Shown: in pieces, positions 15,164 to 24,570 of the stretch
How the letters are laid out: every line of letters starts with the position of its first letter
Position numbering within the stretch: the first letter of the stretch is position 1
Source of the DNA: Clostridiales bacterium
GTDB lineage: Bacteria > Bacillota > Clostridia > Oscillospirales > Oscillospiraceae
NCBI GenBank assembly: GCA_020860385.1
Contig: JAJBUK010000044.1
Coordinates: 1 to 32,123 of the forward strand
Direction of reading: 5' to 3'
Length of the DNA stretch: 32,123 nt
The notes under the pieces: model-generated
Databases searched by the model: none
Seen by the model: only the letters and a program-made list of their open reading frames with translations
Told to the model about the DNA's origin: nothing
Made by a program: the position numbers and the translations under genes

Positions 15164-16390
15164 ATGCAAAAGTGGGTCAATTTCCTGCGGGGGAGCGCAC
15201 GATTGGAGATTTCCGGGCCGTTCCCGGAGCGATTTTTGAACCTGTGCAGCGTAGAGGGGTTAGGATTTTGGAAGGTCGAAGTTCTCTCCCAGACGGCGCT
15301 GCGGCTGACGGTGGCCCTGTGGGATTTGCGCCGGGCCAGGCGGCTGGCGGAAAAGGCGGGCTGCACCGCCCGGCGGGTGGGCGGCGGGGGGCTGCCGGTC
15401 TTTCTCTTCTCCTTCCGCCGGAGATACGCCCTGCTGGCCGGGCTGGCCCTCAGCGCCCTGACGGCGGCAGTTCTATCCCGATTTATTTTGGTGGTAAAGG
15501 TGACGGGAAATACCGCTGTGCCGGATTCCGTCATTTTGACCGAACTGGAGGAACTGGGCTTCGGATTTGGCACCTATGGGCCGACGGTGGATGAGCGGGA
15601 TTTATCCAACCGAATGCTGGAGGCGCTGCCGGAGCTGAGCTTCCTGGCCGTCAACATCTCCGGGGTGTACGCCGAGGTGGTGGTGCGGGAGGCGGTGGAG
15701 TCGCCGGAGCTGCGGGACGAGGACACCCTCACCGACGTGGTGGCCGCCCGGGACGGGGTGGTGGTGGATGTGAACGCCTTCTCCGGCAGCGTCTCCGTGG
15801 CGGAGGGGGACGCGGTGCTGGCGGGGGAGGTGCTGATCTCCCATCTGTCGGTGTACGAACCGGCGGAGTGGAGCGACGGGCAGACCTTCACCAGCACCAC
15901 CCACGCCCGGGGGGAGGTCTGGGCGCTGACGGAGCGCACTCTGACGGCGAAAACGCCCCTCCAGGCGGCCACCATTGACGCCACAGCGGGCAGCAACACC
16001 GTTTACAGCCTGCGGCTCGGGAAAAATGTCATTAAATTTCGTCAAAACAGTAGCAATTCCATGGGGAACTGTGATAAAATAAAAAGGACGTGGCCCCTGA
16101 CCCTGCCCGGCGGCATCGTCCTCCCCCTGGCCTGGGAGGCGGAGACGGTGACACCCTACAGTGAGGCAGAGACAGCCGTCTCCGCAGCCTCCGCCGAGGC
16201 TTACCTGAAGGCCCGGCTGGAAACCCGGCTGACCGCCATCCTGGGGGAGGGTCAGGTGCTGGGCAGGAGCTGGACGGTGACGGAGGCAGAGGATACCCTG
16301 ACGGTGACGCTGGAGGCGTCCTGCCTGGAGGACATTGCAAAGGAAGCGCCTGTGGCGGAAGAGACAGAGCCGCAGGAGGAAACGGAGTGA
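15164..16390 (+). CDS. yqfD: Sporulation protein YqfD
   Basis: A 408-residue protein of the YqfD family, with ATG 15164 after GGTGGGTGA. The N-terminal region is followed by one membrane helix (YALLAGLALSALTAAVLS, ~residues 87-105), after which the segment VVKVTGNTAVPDSVIL and the long extracytoplasmic domain match the family. It is needed for efficient sporulation in Bacillus; the biochemical role is unknown. The C-terminal tail (EETEPQEETE) is very acidic. A lower-GC patch at 16020-16090 lies inside the gene but keeps frame. Confidence 0.9.
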   Translation: MQKWVNFLRGSARLEISGPFPERFLNLCSVEGLGFWKVEVLSQTALRLTVALWDLRRARRLAEKAGCTARRVGGGGLPVFLFSFRRRYALLAGLALSALTAAVLSRFILVVKVTGNTAVPDSVILTELEELGFGFGTYGPTVDERDLSNRMLEALPELSFLAVNISGVYAEVVVREAVESPELRDEDTLTDVVAARDGVVVDVNAFSGSVSVAEGDAVLAGEVLISHLSVYEPAEWSDGQTFTSTTHARGEVWALTERTLTAKTPLQAATIDATAGSNTVYSLRLGKNVIKFRQNSSNSMGNCDKIKRTWPLTLPGGIVLPLAWEAETVTPYSEAETAVSAASAEAYLKARLETRLTAILGEGQVLGRSWTVTEAEDTLTVTLEASCLEDIAKEAPVAEETEPQEETE

Positions 16391-16396
16391 ACCCAT

Positions 16397-17383
<987 letters not shown>

Positions 17384-17389
17384 GACGGG

Positions 17390-17884
17390 ATGGAACATGA
17401 AATTTTGCTGTCCTCCGACGTGGAGGGCTTCCCCTATGAGGGGCTGCTGAAACGGTGCATCACCACGGCGCTAGAGGCGGAGGGCGTGGCTGTCCCCTGT
17501 GAGGTGGACGTGCTCATCACCGACGACGCGGGCATCCACCAAATCAACCTGGAGCAGCGGGCGGTGGACGCCCCCACCGACGTGCTGTCCTTCCCCATGT
17601 TTTACTTCACCCCCGGCACCCCGCCCACAGAGGAGGACGCGGAGACAGACCCGGAGACGGGACTGCTGCCCTTGGGGGACATGGTGATTTCCTACGAGCG
17701 GGCGGTGGCCCAGGCGGAGGAGTACGGCCACAGCGTAGAGCGGGAGCTGGGGTACCTCAGCGTCCATTCCGTGCTGCACCTGCTGGGCTATGACCATATG
17801 GACGGGGAGGACGGCCCCATGAAGCGCCAGATGAGAGCAAGAGAAGAGGCAATTATGGCAAGCGTCGGCATCCCGCGGGAGTAA
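17390..17884 (+). CDS. ybeY: rRNA maturation endoribonuclease YbeY
   Basis: A 164-residue zinc-dependent RNase that processes the 3' end of 16S rRNA and takes part in ribosome quality control. The zinc motif HSVLHLLGYDH spans residues 126-136 (His126, His130, His136). TDVLSFPM is a second conserved motif. An insertion rich in Glu and Thr (TPPTEEDAETDPETG) separates the core strands, longer than in E. coli. ATG 17390 overlaps nothing and follows phoH by 6 bp. Confidence 0.96.
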   Translation: MEHEILLSSDVEGFPYEGLLKRCITTALEAEGVAVPCEVDVLITDDAGIHQINLEQRAVDAPTDVLSFPMFYFTPGTPPTEEDAETDPETGLLPLGDMVISYERAVAQAEEYGHSVERELGYLSVHSVLHLLGYDHMDGEDGPMKRQMRAREEAIMASVGIPRE

Positions 17885-17926
17885 ATGGGACATCCGTGCG
17901 CAATCTCACACGAAAGGATCACTATC

Positions 17927-18628
17927 ATGGACAAGGAAACAATGCAGAAGGACGAAACCCAGCTGGAGCAGACCGCGCTGGAGGCGGAGGAAGAGGCGCT
18001 GACCGAAGAGGACGCGCCGGAGGAGGCCGAACAGGCCCTGGCGGAGGAAGAAGATTCCGAAGCCACCGATGAGGACGATGAGGACGAGGACGACGAGGAG
18101 GAAGCGGACGAGGACGACTATGACTATGAATCCGTCCCCCAGGTCGTCACCACCAAGACCACCATTGACGGCGAGCTGCTGGACTTCATCCTGAAGGTGC
18201 AGCTGCGCCAGGCGAAGAAGAGTACACGCCGGAACCTGCTGATCGGTGTGATTGCGGCGGCAGTGGCAGGTGTCGGCTGCCTGCTGTATGGGCAGGATAT
18301 TGTAGGTATCGTGCTGGTGGTGGTGGCCGTGCTGTTGTTCCAGTCCTATTGGACCAGCAGCGAGCGCAGCGCCCGGAAGCGGCTGGAGCGGTCCGAGGGG
18401 CAGGTGTGGGATTACACCTTTGCCGAGGACGGCATCCATGTGGGCCCCAGCACCTCCGACCCCTGCATCGCTTGGGGCACGGTGGCCAAGGCGTGGCTGG
18501 AGGACGGCTACTATGTCCTCGAGGTGAAGAACAGCGACGTGGTGGTGAAGGCGGCCAACCTGACGGACAGCGAGCGCAACACCGTAGAGCTGCTGATGCT
18601 GGAGCACGTCTCCAACTGTCAGCTGTAA
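17927..18628 (+). CDS. YcxB-like membrane protein with acidic N-terminus (copy 1)
   Basis: A 233-residue protein from ATG 17927 after AAAGGA. Residues ~1-65 are almost all Glu, Asp and Ala (EEEALTEEDAPEEAEQALA and an EDDEDEDDEEEADEDD-like run). Two helices follow at about 98-135 (LLIGVIAAAVAGVGCLLYG and IVGIVLVVVAVLLF). The C-terminal domain (WDYTFAEDGIHVG, WGTVAKAWLEDGYYVLEV) resembles the YcxB-like domain. It is paralogous to the next gene in layout and in the C-terminal motif. The function is unknown; the place between ybeY and era is usually taken by dgkA and cdd. Confidence 0.78.
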   Translation: MDKETMQKDETQLEQTALEAEEEALTEEDAPEEAEQALAEEEDSEATDEDDEDEDDEEEADEDDYDYESVPQVVTTKTTIDGELLDFILKVQLRQAKKSTRRNLLIGVIAAAVAGVGCLLYGQDIVGIVLVVVAVLLFQSYWTSSERSARKRLERSEGQVWDYTFAEDGIHVGPSTSDPCIAWGTVAKAWLEDGYYVLEVKNSDVVVKAANLTDSERNTVELLMLEHVSNCQL

Positions 18629-18641
18629 AAGGAGCGAAGCA

Positions 18642-19232
18642 ATGACCATACATTCGGAAACCGTCATTGACGAGGCGGTGGTAAAGAAGCTGGCGGAAAT
18701 TTCCGTGGAACGGGAGAACGGCAAGTATCCCCACCGCCGCCTGCTGCTGAACCTGCTGGCCGTGGTGCTGCTGGTGCTGGCGGGCTGGTATCTCTGGTCC
18801 TGGATTGACAGCGGGATGTCGGACGATTTGAACGGCAACCCCCTGGTGGGGGTGATGCTGGTGGTGATGAGCGGTACGGTACTGTTCTATGCCAACACCG
18901 ACCCCATGAAGAACGCCACCGTCAAGCTGCGCAAGAGCCTGGGCACCCACTGGTTCTATGACTTTGGGGAGGACGGCATTCACGCCTCCTACGACGGGGA
19001 GGACGGCGTCTTTGAATGGGATACTGTCACCAACTGGTGGGAGGAGAACGACTTCTTCTGCCTGGATGTCACCGGCAACCCCATCGTAGTGCCGAAGAAG
19101 CAATTCAACATGAAGCAGCGCAAGGCGCTGCGGGAGCTGCTGGACGCCAACGTGCGCATCCGCACCGACGATGAGGTGAAGGCGGAGCGCAGGGCGGCCA
19201 AGCGGAACAAACGAAAGAACAGGGAATCATAA
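18642..19232 (+). CDS. YcxB-like membrane protein (copy 2)
   Basis: A 196-residue protein with ATG 18642 after AAGGAGCG, 13 bp behind copy 1. It has two helices (LLLNLLAVVLLVLAGWYLW and NPLVGVMLVVMSGTVLFYA) and then a YcxB-like domain (HWFYDFGEDGIHASY, FEWDTVTNWWEENDFFCL). The C-terminus is strongly basic (KAERRAAKRNKRKNRES), in contrast with the acidic N-terminus of copy 1, so the two could pair by charge; that is inference. It ends 4 bp before era. Confidence 0.76.
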   Translation: MTIHSETVIDEAVVKKLAEISVERENGKYPHRRLLLNLLAVVLLVLAGWYLWSWIDSGMSDDLNGNPLVGVMLVVMSGTVLFYANTDPMKNATVKLRKSLGTHWFYDFGEDGIHASYDGEDGVFEWDTVTNWWEENDFFCLDVTGNPIVVPKKQFNMKQRKALRELLDANVRIRTDDEVKAERRAAKRNKRKNRES

Positions 19233-19236
19233 CGCT

Positions 19237-20133
19237 ATGGAAATCAAAAAGTCAGGTATCATCACCATTGTGGGCCGCCCCAACGTGGGCAAATCCACCT
19301 TGCTGAACGCGCTGGTGGGGGAGAAAATCGCCATCGTCAGCCACAAGCCCCAGACCACCCGGAATCGCATCTGCGGCATCGTCACCAAAGGGGACAAACA
19401 GTTCGTCTTTACCGACACGCCGGGGTTAAATAAGGCGCGCAACCGCCTGGGCGAGTATATGGAAGGGGTCGTCCGGGCCTCCATCAACGATGTGGACGCG
19501 GCGGTGCTGGTGGTGGAGCCGGTGCCCACGCCGGGGGAGCAGGAGAAGGAGCTGATGCGCCGTATCAAAGCCATCGGCGTCCCCGCCGTGCTGGTCATCA
19601 ACAAGGTGGATACGTTGGAGCAGAAGGAGAAGGTGCTGGAAGTCATCGCCGCCTATCAGGCGCTCCATGACTTTGCGGACATCGTCCCTCTCTCCGCTCT
19701 GAAGCGGGACGGCGTGGACGAGCTGCTCCAGGTGCTGGAGCGGTTCCTCCCGGAGGGGCCGGAGCTGTTCCCCCAGGACATGACCACCGACCAGCCGGAG
19801 AAGCAGGTCATGGCGGAGATCCTGCGGGAAAAAATGCTGATGAACCTGAACCAGGAGATTCCCCACGGCACCGCGGTGGAAATCACGAAATTCTCCGAGC
19901 GGGACAGCGGCATCATCGACTGCGAGGCCACCATCTACTGCGAAAAGGCCAACCATAAGGGCATCATCATCGGCAAGCACGGGGATATGCTCAAGCGCAT
20001 CTCCACCTCCGCCCGCATTGACATGGAGCGGTTCATGGGCACCAAGGTGTTCCTGACCACCTGGGTGAAGGTGAAGGAGAACTGGCGGGACGACCTGATG
20101 GCCGTCCAGAACTTTGGCTATCGGGACGAGTAG
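19237..20133 (+). CDS. era: GTPase Era
   Basis: A 298-residue GTPase that binds the 3' end of 16S rRNA during 30S assembly. G1 is GRPNVGKST (from Gly13), G3 DTPG (from Asp60), G4 NKVD (from Asn122). The C-terminal KH domain includes GIIIGKHGDMLKRI. ATG 19237 follows the previous gene closely. Complete and typical. Confidence 0.97.
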   Translation: MEIKKSGIITIVGRPNVGKSTLLNALVGEKIAIVSHKPQTTRNRICGIVTKGDKQFVFTDTPGLNKARNRLGEYMEGVVRASINDVDAAVLVVEPVPTPGEQEKELMRRIKAIGVPAVLVINKVDTLEQKEKVLEVIAAYQALHDFADIVPLSALKRDGVDELLQVLERFLPEGPELFPQDMTTDQPEKQVMAEILREKMLMNLNQEIPHGTAVEITKFSERDSGIIDCEATIYCEKANHKGIIIGKHGDMLKRISTSARIDMERFMGTKVFLTTWVKVKENWRDDLMAVQNFGYRDE

Positions 20134-20212
20134 GCCCGTCGGCTGCCACAAAAGTTTCCAGCCATAGACAGCCGCCCTCCTGCACATCCTAACCATAGCG
20201 GGAGGGGTTACT

Positions 20213-20389
20213 ATGCTGGATGCGCAGCGGAGCTGGCGGCTGTTCCTGGCCACCGGCTTGCCGGAGGCCTATCTGTATGCCAAGCGGACGGAAAGGGTGG
20301 AAGGGTATGCGGCAGGTCGTACACGGAATCGTCCTGAGAGAGGTTGCATACAAGGAATCGGACAAGATACTGACTGTTTTGACCGATAA
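20213..20389 (+). CDS. yqzL: YqzL-family small protein
   Basis: A 58-codon ORF between era and recO, the place of yqzL in Bacillus and Clostridia. The N-terminus (MLDAQRSWRLFLATGLPEA, then YLYAK) fits the family pattern of MLD...W..F..TG..EAYL. A strong ribosome site (GGGAGGGG) lies six bases upstream. The family is usually under 50 residues and ends before recO; here the frame runs on and overlaps recO by 83 bp, and the last ~25 residues look like a shadow of recO. Function unknown. Confidence 0.75.
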   Translation: MLDAQRSWRLFLATGLPEAYLYAKRTERVEGYAAGRTRNRPERGCIQGIGQDTDCFDR

Positions 20390-21074
20390 AAACGGCCAAA
20401 TGACGGTATCCGCCCGTGGAAGCCGTAAAAAGGGCGGCGGCGTCTCCGCCGCCGCTCAGCTGCTGATTTGGTCGGAGATGACCCTCAGCGAGTACCGGGG
20501 CCGCTGGACGCTGACCGAGGCCGCCACGGAGCGGGAGTTCCGCCGGGTGCGCAGCGACCTGGAGCGGCTGGCCCTGGGCAGCTATTTTGCGGAGCTGACG
20601 GAGCTTCTGACGGAGGAGGGCCTCCCCAATGAGGAAATGCTGGCCCTCCTGCTGAACAGCCTTTACGTCATGGAGGCCACAGAGCGGCCCCTGGCGCTGG
20701 TGAAGGCCACCTTTGAGCTGCGGGCCATGTGTATTTCCGGCTACCGGCCCAGGCTGGAGCGGTGCGCGGTCTGCGGACGGGAGGTGCCGGAGGAACCGGC
20801 CCTCCAGCTTCGCTCCGGTCTGCTCCATTGCAGGCGCTGCCCCCTTCCCACGGAGGATGGGGTCTCTGCGGCGCTGGATGGGGCCTCCCTGGCCGCCATG
20901 CGCCATGTGGCAGGCTGCGAGAAGAAAAAGCTGTTCTCCTACCGTCTCAGCCCGGAGGCCCAGACCCGGATGAGCAGGGCCTGCGAGTCCTTCCTGCTGA
21001 CCCAGATGGAGCGCAGCTTCCGTACATTAGAATTTTACCGGCAGGTCGCCCCGGAGGATGGAACAATATCATAG
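20307..21074 (+). CDS. recO: DNA repair protein RecO
   Basis: A 255-residue protein that loads RecA onto SSB-coated DNA in the RecFOR pathway. The OB-fold N-terminus starts MRQVVHGIVLREVAYKESD; the zinc finger has Cys153, Cys156, Cys175 and Cys178. ATG 20307 follows GGAAGGGT. The start lies inside yqzL in another frame. Downstream mutS2 begins 52 bp after its stop. Confidence 0.93.
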   Translation: MRQVVHGIVLREVAYKESDKILTVLTDKNGQMTVSARGSRKKGGGVSAAAQLLIWSEMTLSEYRGRWTLTEAATEREFRRVRSDLERLALGSYFAELTELLTEEGLPNEEMLALLLNSLYVMEATERPLALVKATFELRAMCISGYRPRLERCAVCGREVPEEPALQLRSGLLHCRRCPLPTEDGVSAALDGASLAAMRHVAGCEKKKLFSYRLSPEAQTRMSRACESFLLTQMERSFRTLEFYRQVAPEDGTIS

Positions 21075-21126
21075 AGGAATTGAACGCTATATTGCACATT
21101 CTGGGCGCACACGAGGAAAAAGAGGT

Positions 21127-23502
21127 ATGACAGACTTATTTGAAAAATCTATCCGCACCCTGGAGCTGCCCCGGGTGCTGGAGCTGCTGGCGGCCCAGGC
21201 GGTCAGCGCAGACGGCAAGGAGCAGTGCCGCAGCCTGCGCCCTTCGATGGAGGAGGCGGAGGTACTGCGCCTCCAGGCGGAGACCACCGCCGCCCGGAAC
21301 ATGATGGATTTGAACGGCCCTCCGGCCCTGGCTAACGTGAAGCCAGTGGCGGCTTCCTTACAGCGGGCAGACCTGGGGGGCAGCCTGAACCCCAGGGAGC
21401 TATTGGACATTGCGGCGGTGCTGCGCACCGCCCGGGAGGTGGCCGCCTATGACGGCGTGGGGGAGAATCCCACCGTGCTGGACGGGATGTTCCGCTCCCT
21501 CCGGGTGAACCGCTACCTGGAGGACAAGGTTTACGGCGCTATCCTCTCCGAGGAGGAAATTGCCGACAACGCCAGCCCGGAGCTGGCGGACATCCGCCGC
21601 CACATCCGCCTCAGCACCGGCAAGGCCCGGGAGGTGTTGCAAAAGCTGATTTCCTCCAGCGCGGCGAAGTATTTGCAGGAGCCCATCATCACCATCCGGC
21701 AGGACCGGTTCGTGGTGCCGGTGAAGGCGGAGTTTAAGAGCAGCGTGCCGGGGCTGGTGCATGACGTGTCCGCCACCGGCTCCACCTACTTCATCGAGCC
21801 CATGGCGGCAGTGCAGGCCAACAACGAGCTGCGGGAACTGCTGACCAAGGAGGAGGTGGAGATCGCCCGCATCCTGGCGGCCCTCTCCGCCGAAGCCGCC
21901 TCCTTCCAGGGGGATATTCTGTTGGACTACCAGCTGTTGGTGGAACTGGACGTGATTTTCGCCCGGGCCAAACTCAGCACCCGGATGTGGGGCATGGAGC
22001 CGACCCTCAGCGGGGACGGCAGCTTCTCCTTCCAAAAGGCCCGCCACCCCCTGCTGGACCCCAAGACGGCGGTGCCCATCGACCTGCGGCTGGGCAGCGA
22101 CTTTGACACCCTGGTCATTACCGGCCCCAACACCGGCGGCAAGACGGTGACGCTGAAAACGGCGGGGCTGCTGACCCTGATGGCCCAGTGCGGCCTCCAC
22201 CTGCCGGTGGCGGACGGCAGCACCTTCTCCGTGTTCCGGGAGGTGCTGGCCGACATTGGGGACGAGCAGTCCATCGAGCAATCCCTCTCCACCTTCTCCT
22301 CCCACATCACCAACGTGGTGAAGATTCTGGAGGAGGCGGACGACCGGACGCTGCTCCTCTACGACGAACTGGGGGCGGGCACCGACCCCGTGGAGGGCGC
22401 GGCCCTGGCTGTGGCCATCATCGAGGAGTCCCGGGCCCTGGGGGCCAAACTCATCGCCACCACCCATTACGCGGAGTTGAAGCAGTACGCCATGACAACG
22501 CCCGGTGTTCAAAACGCCTCCTGCGAGTTCGACGTGGAGACCCTCCAGCCCACCTATCGCCTGCTCATCGGCCTGCCGGGAAAGTCCAACGCCTTCGCCA
22601 TCTCCCGGCGGCTGGGTCTGCCAGAGCACGTCATTGACCACGCCATGGAGCGGATGGACAGCCAGAACATCCAGTTTGAGGACATTCTCTCCCAGCTGGA
22701 GGGGCAGCGCCAGAAGATGGAGGCGGAGCGCCGGGAGAGCGAGCGCCTGCGCCGCCAGATGGAAGCGGACGCCGCCGCCTCCGCCCAGTACCGGGAGAAA
22801 ATCGAGCAGGAGCGGGCCAAGGTGGTAGACAAGGCCAACGCCGAGGCCCGGCAGATTCTGGCCGATGCCAGAGCCACCTCCAACGTGGTGTTCCACGAGC
22901 TGGACAACCTGAAAAAGCGCCAGCGCCAGGGTCAGCAGGACTGGCAGAATGACAACGAGGAACGGGCCGCCCTCCGCCGGAAGCTGAACGAGGCGGAGGC
23001 CGCCCTGGGCCATGGGGCCTCTCTGCCGGAGCTGCCCGCCAGCCGCCCGGCTGTCCAGGGGGACACGGTGGAGCTGGTCAAGACCCGCACCAGGGCCGAG
23101 GTGCTGGCCGTGAACAAGGACGGCACCCTCCAGCTCCAGGCCGGCATCCTGAACATCACCGCCAAGCAGGAGGACGTTCGGGTGGTGGAACAGCAGAAGC
23201 AGACGGGGAAACCCAAGCGCCCCGCCGGTCAGGTTCACGCCAACGTCCACGCCGCCCCCAGCCGCCAGGAACTGGACATCCGGGGCATGACGGCGGACGA
23301 GGCCCTGGCTGTGGTGGAGCAGTACCTGGACAATGCGGTGATGGCCCATATGACCACCGTGACCATCATCCACGGCAAGGGCACCGGGGCGCTGCGCGCC
23401 GCCGTCCAGCAGTATTTAAAGACCTGCAAGTATGTGAAGCGCTACCGCCTGGGCCGCTACGGCGAGGGAGAGACCGGCGTGACGGTGGTGGAGCTGAAAT
23501 AA
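21127..23502 (+). CDS. mutS2: MutS2, ribosome-collision ATPase/endonuclease
   Basis: A 791-residue homolog of MutS without the mismatch-recognition domain. Walker A TGPNTGGKT begins at Thr332; LLLYDELGAGTDPVEG is Walker B with the signature. A coiled coil (~residues 520-625) and a KOW-like segment come next, then a C-terminal Smr nuclease domain from about residue 716 (LDIRGMTADEAL, IIHGKGTGALR). MutS2 splits stalled ribosomes in Bacillus and also limits recombination. ATG 21127 fits the family N-terminus (MTDLFEKSIRTLEL); an ATG at 21058 in frame would overlap recO. Confidence 0.95.
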   Translation: MTDLFEKSIRTLELPRVLELLAAQAVSADGKEQCRSLRPSMEEAEVLRLQAETTAARNMMDLNGPPALANVKPVAASLQRADLGGSLNPRELLDIAAVLRTAREVAAYDGVGENPTVLDGMFRSLRVNRYLEDKVYGAILSEEEIADNASPELADIRRHIRLSTGKAREVLQKLISSSAAKYLQEPIITIRQDRFVVPVKAEFKSSVPGLVHDVSATGSTYFIEPMAAVQANNELRELLTKEEVEIARILAALSAEAASFQGDILLDYQLLVELDVIFARAKLSTRMWGMEPTLSGDGSFSFQKARHPLLDPKTAVPIDLRLGSDFDTLVITGPNTGGKTVTLKTAGLLTLMAQCGLHLPVADGSTFSVFREVLADIGDEQSIEQSLSTFSSHITNVVKILEEADDRTLLLYDELGAGTDPVEGAALAVAIIEESRALGAKLIATTHYAELKQYAMTTPGVQNASCEFDVETLQPTYRLLIGLPGKSNAFAISRRLGLPEHVIDHAMERMDSQNIQFEDILSQLEGQRQKMEAERRESERLRRQMEADAAASAQYREKIEQERAKVVDKANAEARQILADARATSNVVFHELDNLKKRQRQGQQDWQNDNEERAALRRKLNEAEAALGHGASLPELPASRPAVQGDTVELVKTRTRAEVLAVNKDGTLQLQAGILNITAKQEDVRVVEQQKQTGKPKRPAGQVHANVHAAPSRQELDIRGMTADEALAVVEQYLDNAVMAHMTTVTIIHGKGTGALRAAVQQYLKTCKYVKRYRLGRYGEGETGVTVVELK

Positions 23503-23523
23503 ATCATTTTCCATTCCGGATAA

Positions 23524-23570
23524 AACCGGACTGTGCGGCGGAATCACACTCGCACAGTCCGGTTGTTTTT
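23524..23570 (+). terminator. Terminator of the yqfC-mutS2 cluster
   Basis: A 14-bp perfect stem (23524-23537 with 23551-23564) is followed by GTTTTT. Confidence 0.9.
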
Positions 23571-24123
23571 ATGCGGCTGCCATTGGCGGAAGGTGCCGTA
23601 TTGTTCGGCTTGGGGGGCTCCTTAGATACAGATACCGGAAGGAAATAAAGCGTTTGCCCTTGCCAGGGCATGGCTTACTTTTCTCGCTCCGCCGAGAAAA
23701 GTAACAAAAGAGGGCGGCTTAGGGAGGGGCTTCGGGGCCTCGCCCCTCCCTAAGAACCCTCCCCCTATCCCGTTTGCGGCTAGCGCCTTATCCCTCAATC
23801 AGGTGGTCTGTCAGGCGACAGACGATGTGACTTCTCACTGGTGAGACTGCCGCCCATGGCGGCTGGGAGGGATTGCCGTTCTGACCTGCCTTCGGCGGTC
23901 AGAACGTGCAATTTTATATTCCAACGATGGATAACATCTGCCTGTTCAGCAAGGTTACAACCTTTCATTTAAAGGCGTAATGCTCCATTGCTTTTTTGAT
24001 TAGGGACTATAACCTGACAGTACAGCCAGATTTCAGCGGCCAAAGGACAACAGAATTGCCGTCCGTTCCGCCGTAAGGCTAGGGAGCGCAGTAAAAATGT
24101 CGCTTAACGGCAAGGGCACCCCC
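23571..24123. repeat. Gene-free region with a run of hairpins
   Basis: I see no gene in these ~550 bases. Several perfect inverted repeats follow one another: 23675-23686/23693-23704 (TTACTTTTCTCG), 23718-23730/23742-23754 (CTTAGGGAGGGGC), 23806-23812/23817-23823 (GTCTGTC), 23833-23846, 23849-23854/23858-23863 (GCCGCC), 23878-23886/23897-23905 (GTTCTGACC). The first two resemble dispersed intergenic repeats known from related Clostridia. Bases 23910-24123 hold nothing I recognise. Confidence 0.6.
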
Positions 24124-24570
24124 CTATCCCCGCATCCTGCGCCGGAGGCCGATGACCCGCATGGCGATGTTGGAGCAGGCCGCGCCGATCATCAGCCCCA
24201 ATGCGATGCCTCCCGACACCAAAAGGGTCTCCACCCCCTTGGCGGCGGCCAGGGACAAATCCCCCTGAATCATGTAGTAAGCGGCGTAGTAAATCCCCGC
24301 GCCGGGCACCAGGGGGAATATCCCCGGCAGCAGGAACATGGTGGAGGGGGCTTTCAGCTGAATGGAAAGCCCCGCCGCCACGAGAGCCAGCACCGTGGAG
24401 GCCAGCAAAGCCGCCACCGCCGGGCCTGCCTGATACTCCGTGGTGGCGATCAGGTACACCACCCACGTCACTCCGCCGCAGAGGGCGCAGGCCCCATAGA
24501 ACCGCCTGGGGGCGTGGAACAGCACCGCGAAGGCCCATACCCCCACCATGGCCACCAGAAATTGCGTCAT
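24124..24570 (-). CDS. Threonine/serine exporter, C-terminal half (ThrE/YjjB-like)
   Basis: A 148-residue membrane protein with four or five hydrophobic helices. The segments LLPGIFPLVPGAGIYYAAYYM and GGIALGLMIGAACSNIA match the small ThrE_2 (DUF3815) family; the first is split here as LLPGIFPLVPG and GIYYAAYY. Its ATG (24570) overlaps the stop of the upstream ThrE half by one base (TGATG), so translation is coupled. In ThrE of Corynebacterium both halves are one protein. Confidence 0.88.
   Translation of the reverse strand: MTQFLVAMVGVWAFAVLFHAPRRFYGACALCGGVTWVVYLIATTEYQAGPAVAALLASTVLALVAAGLSIQLKAPSTMFLLPGIFPLVPGAGIYYAAYYMIQGDLSLAAAKGVETLLVSGGIALGLMIGAACSNIAMRVIGLRRRMRG

Noticed and set aside
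16020-16090. AT-richer patch in yqfD as a possible insertion or frameshift
   Set aside because: The frame stays open through it and the protein has the usual length for YqfD.
21400-23373. 657-codon open frame opposite mutS2
   Set aside because: Complement shadow of mutS2; low-complexity His/Gly/Val/Gln-rich translation with no known motif.
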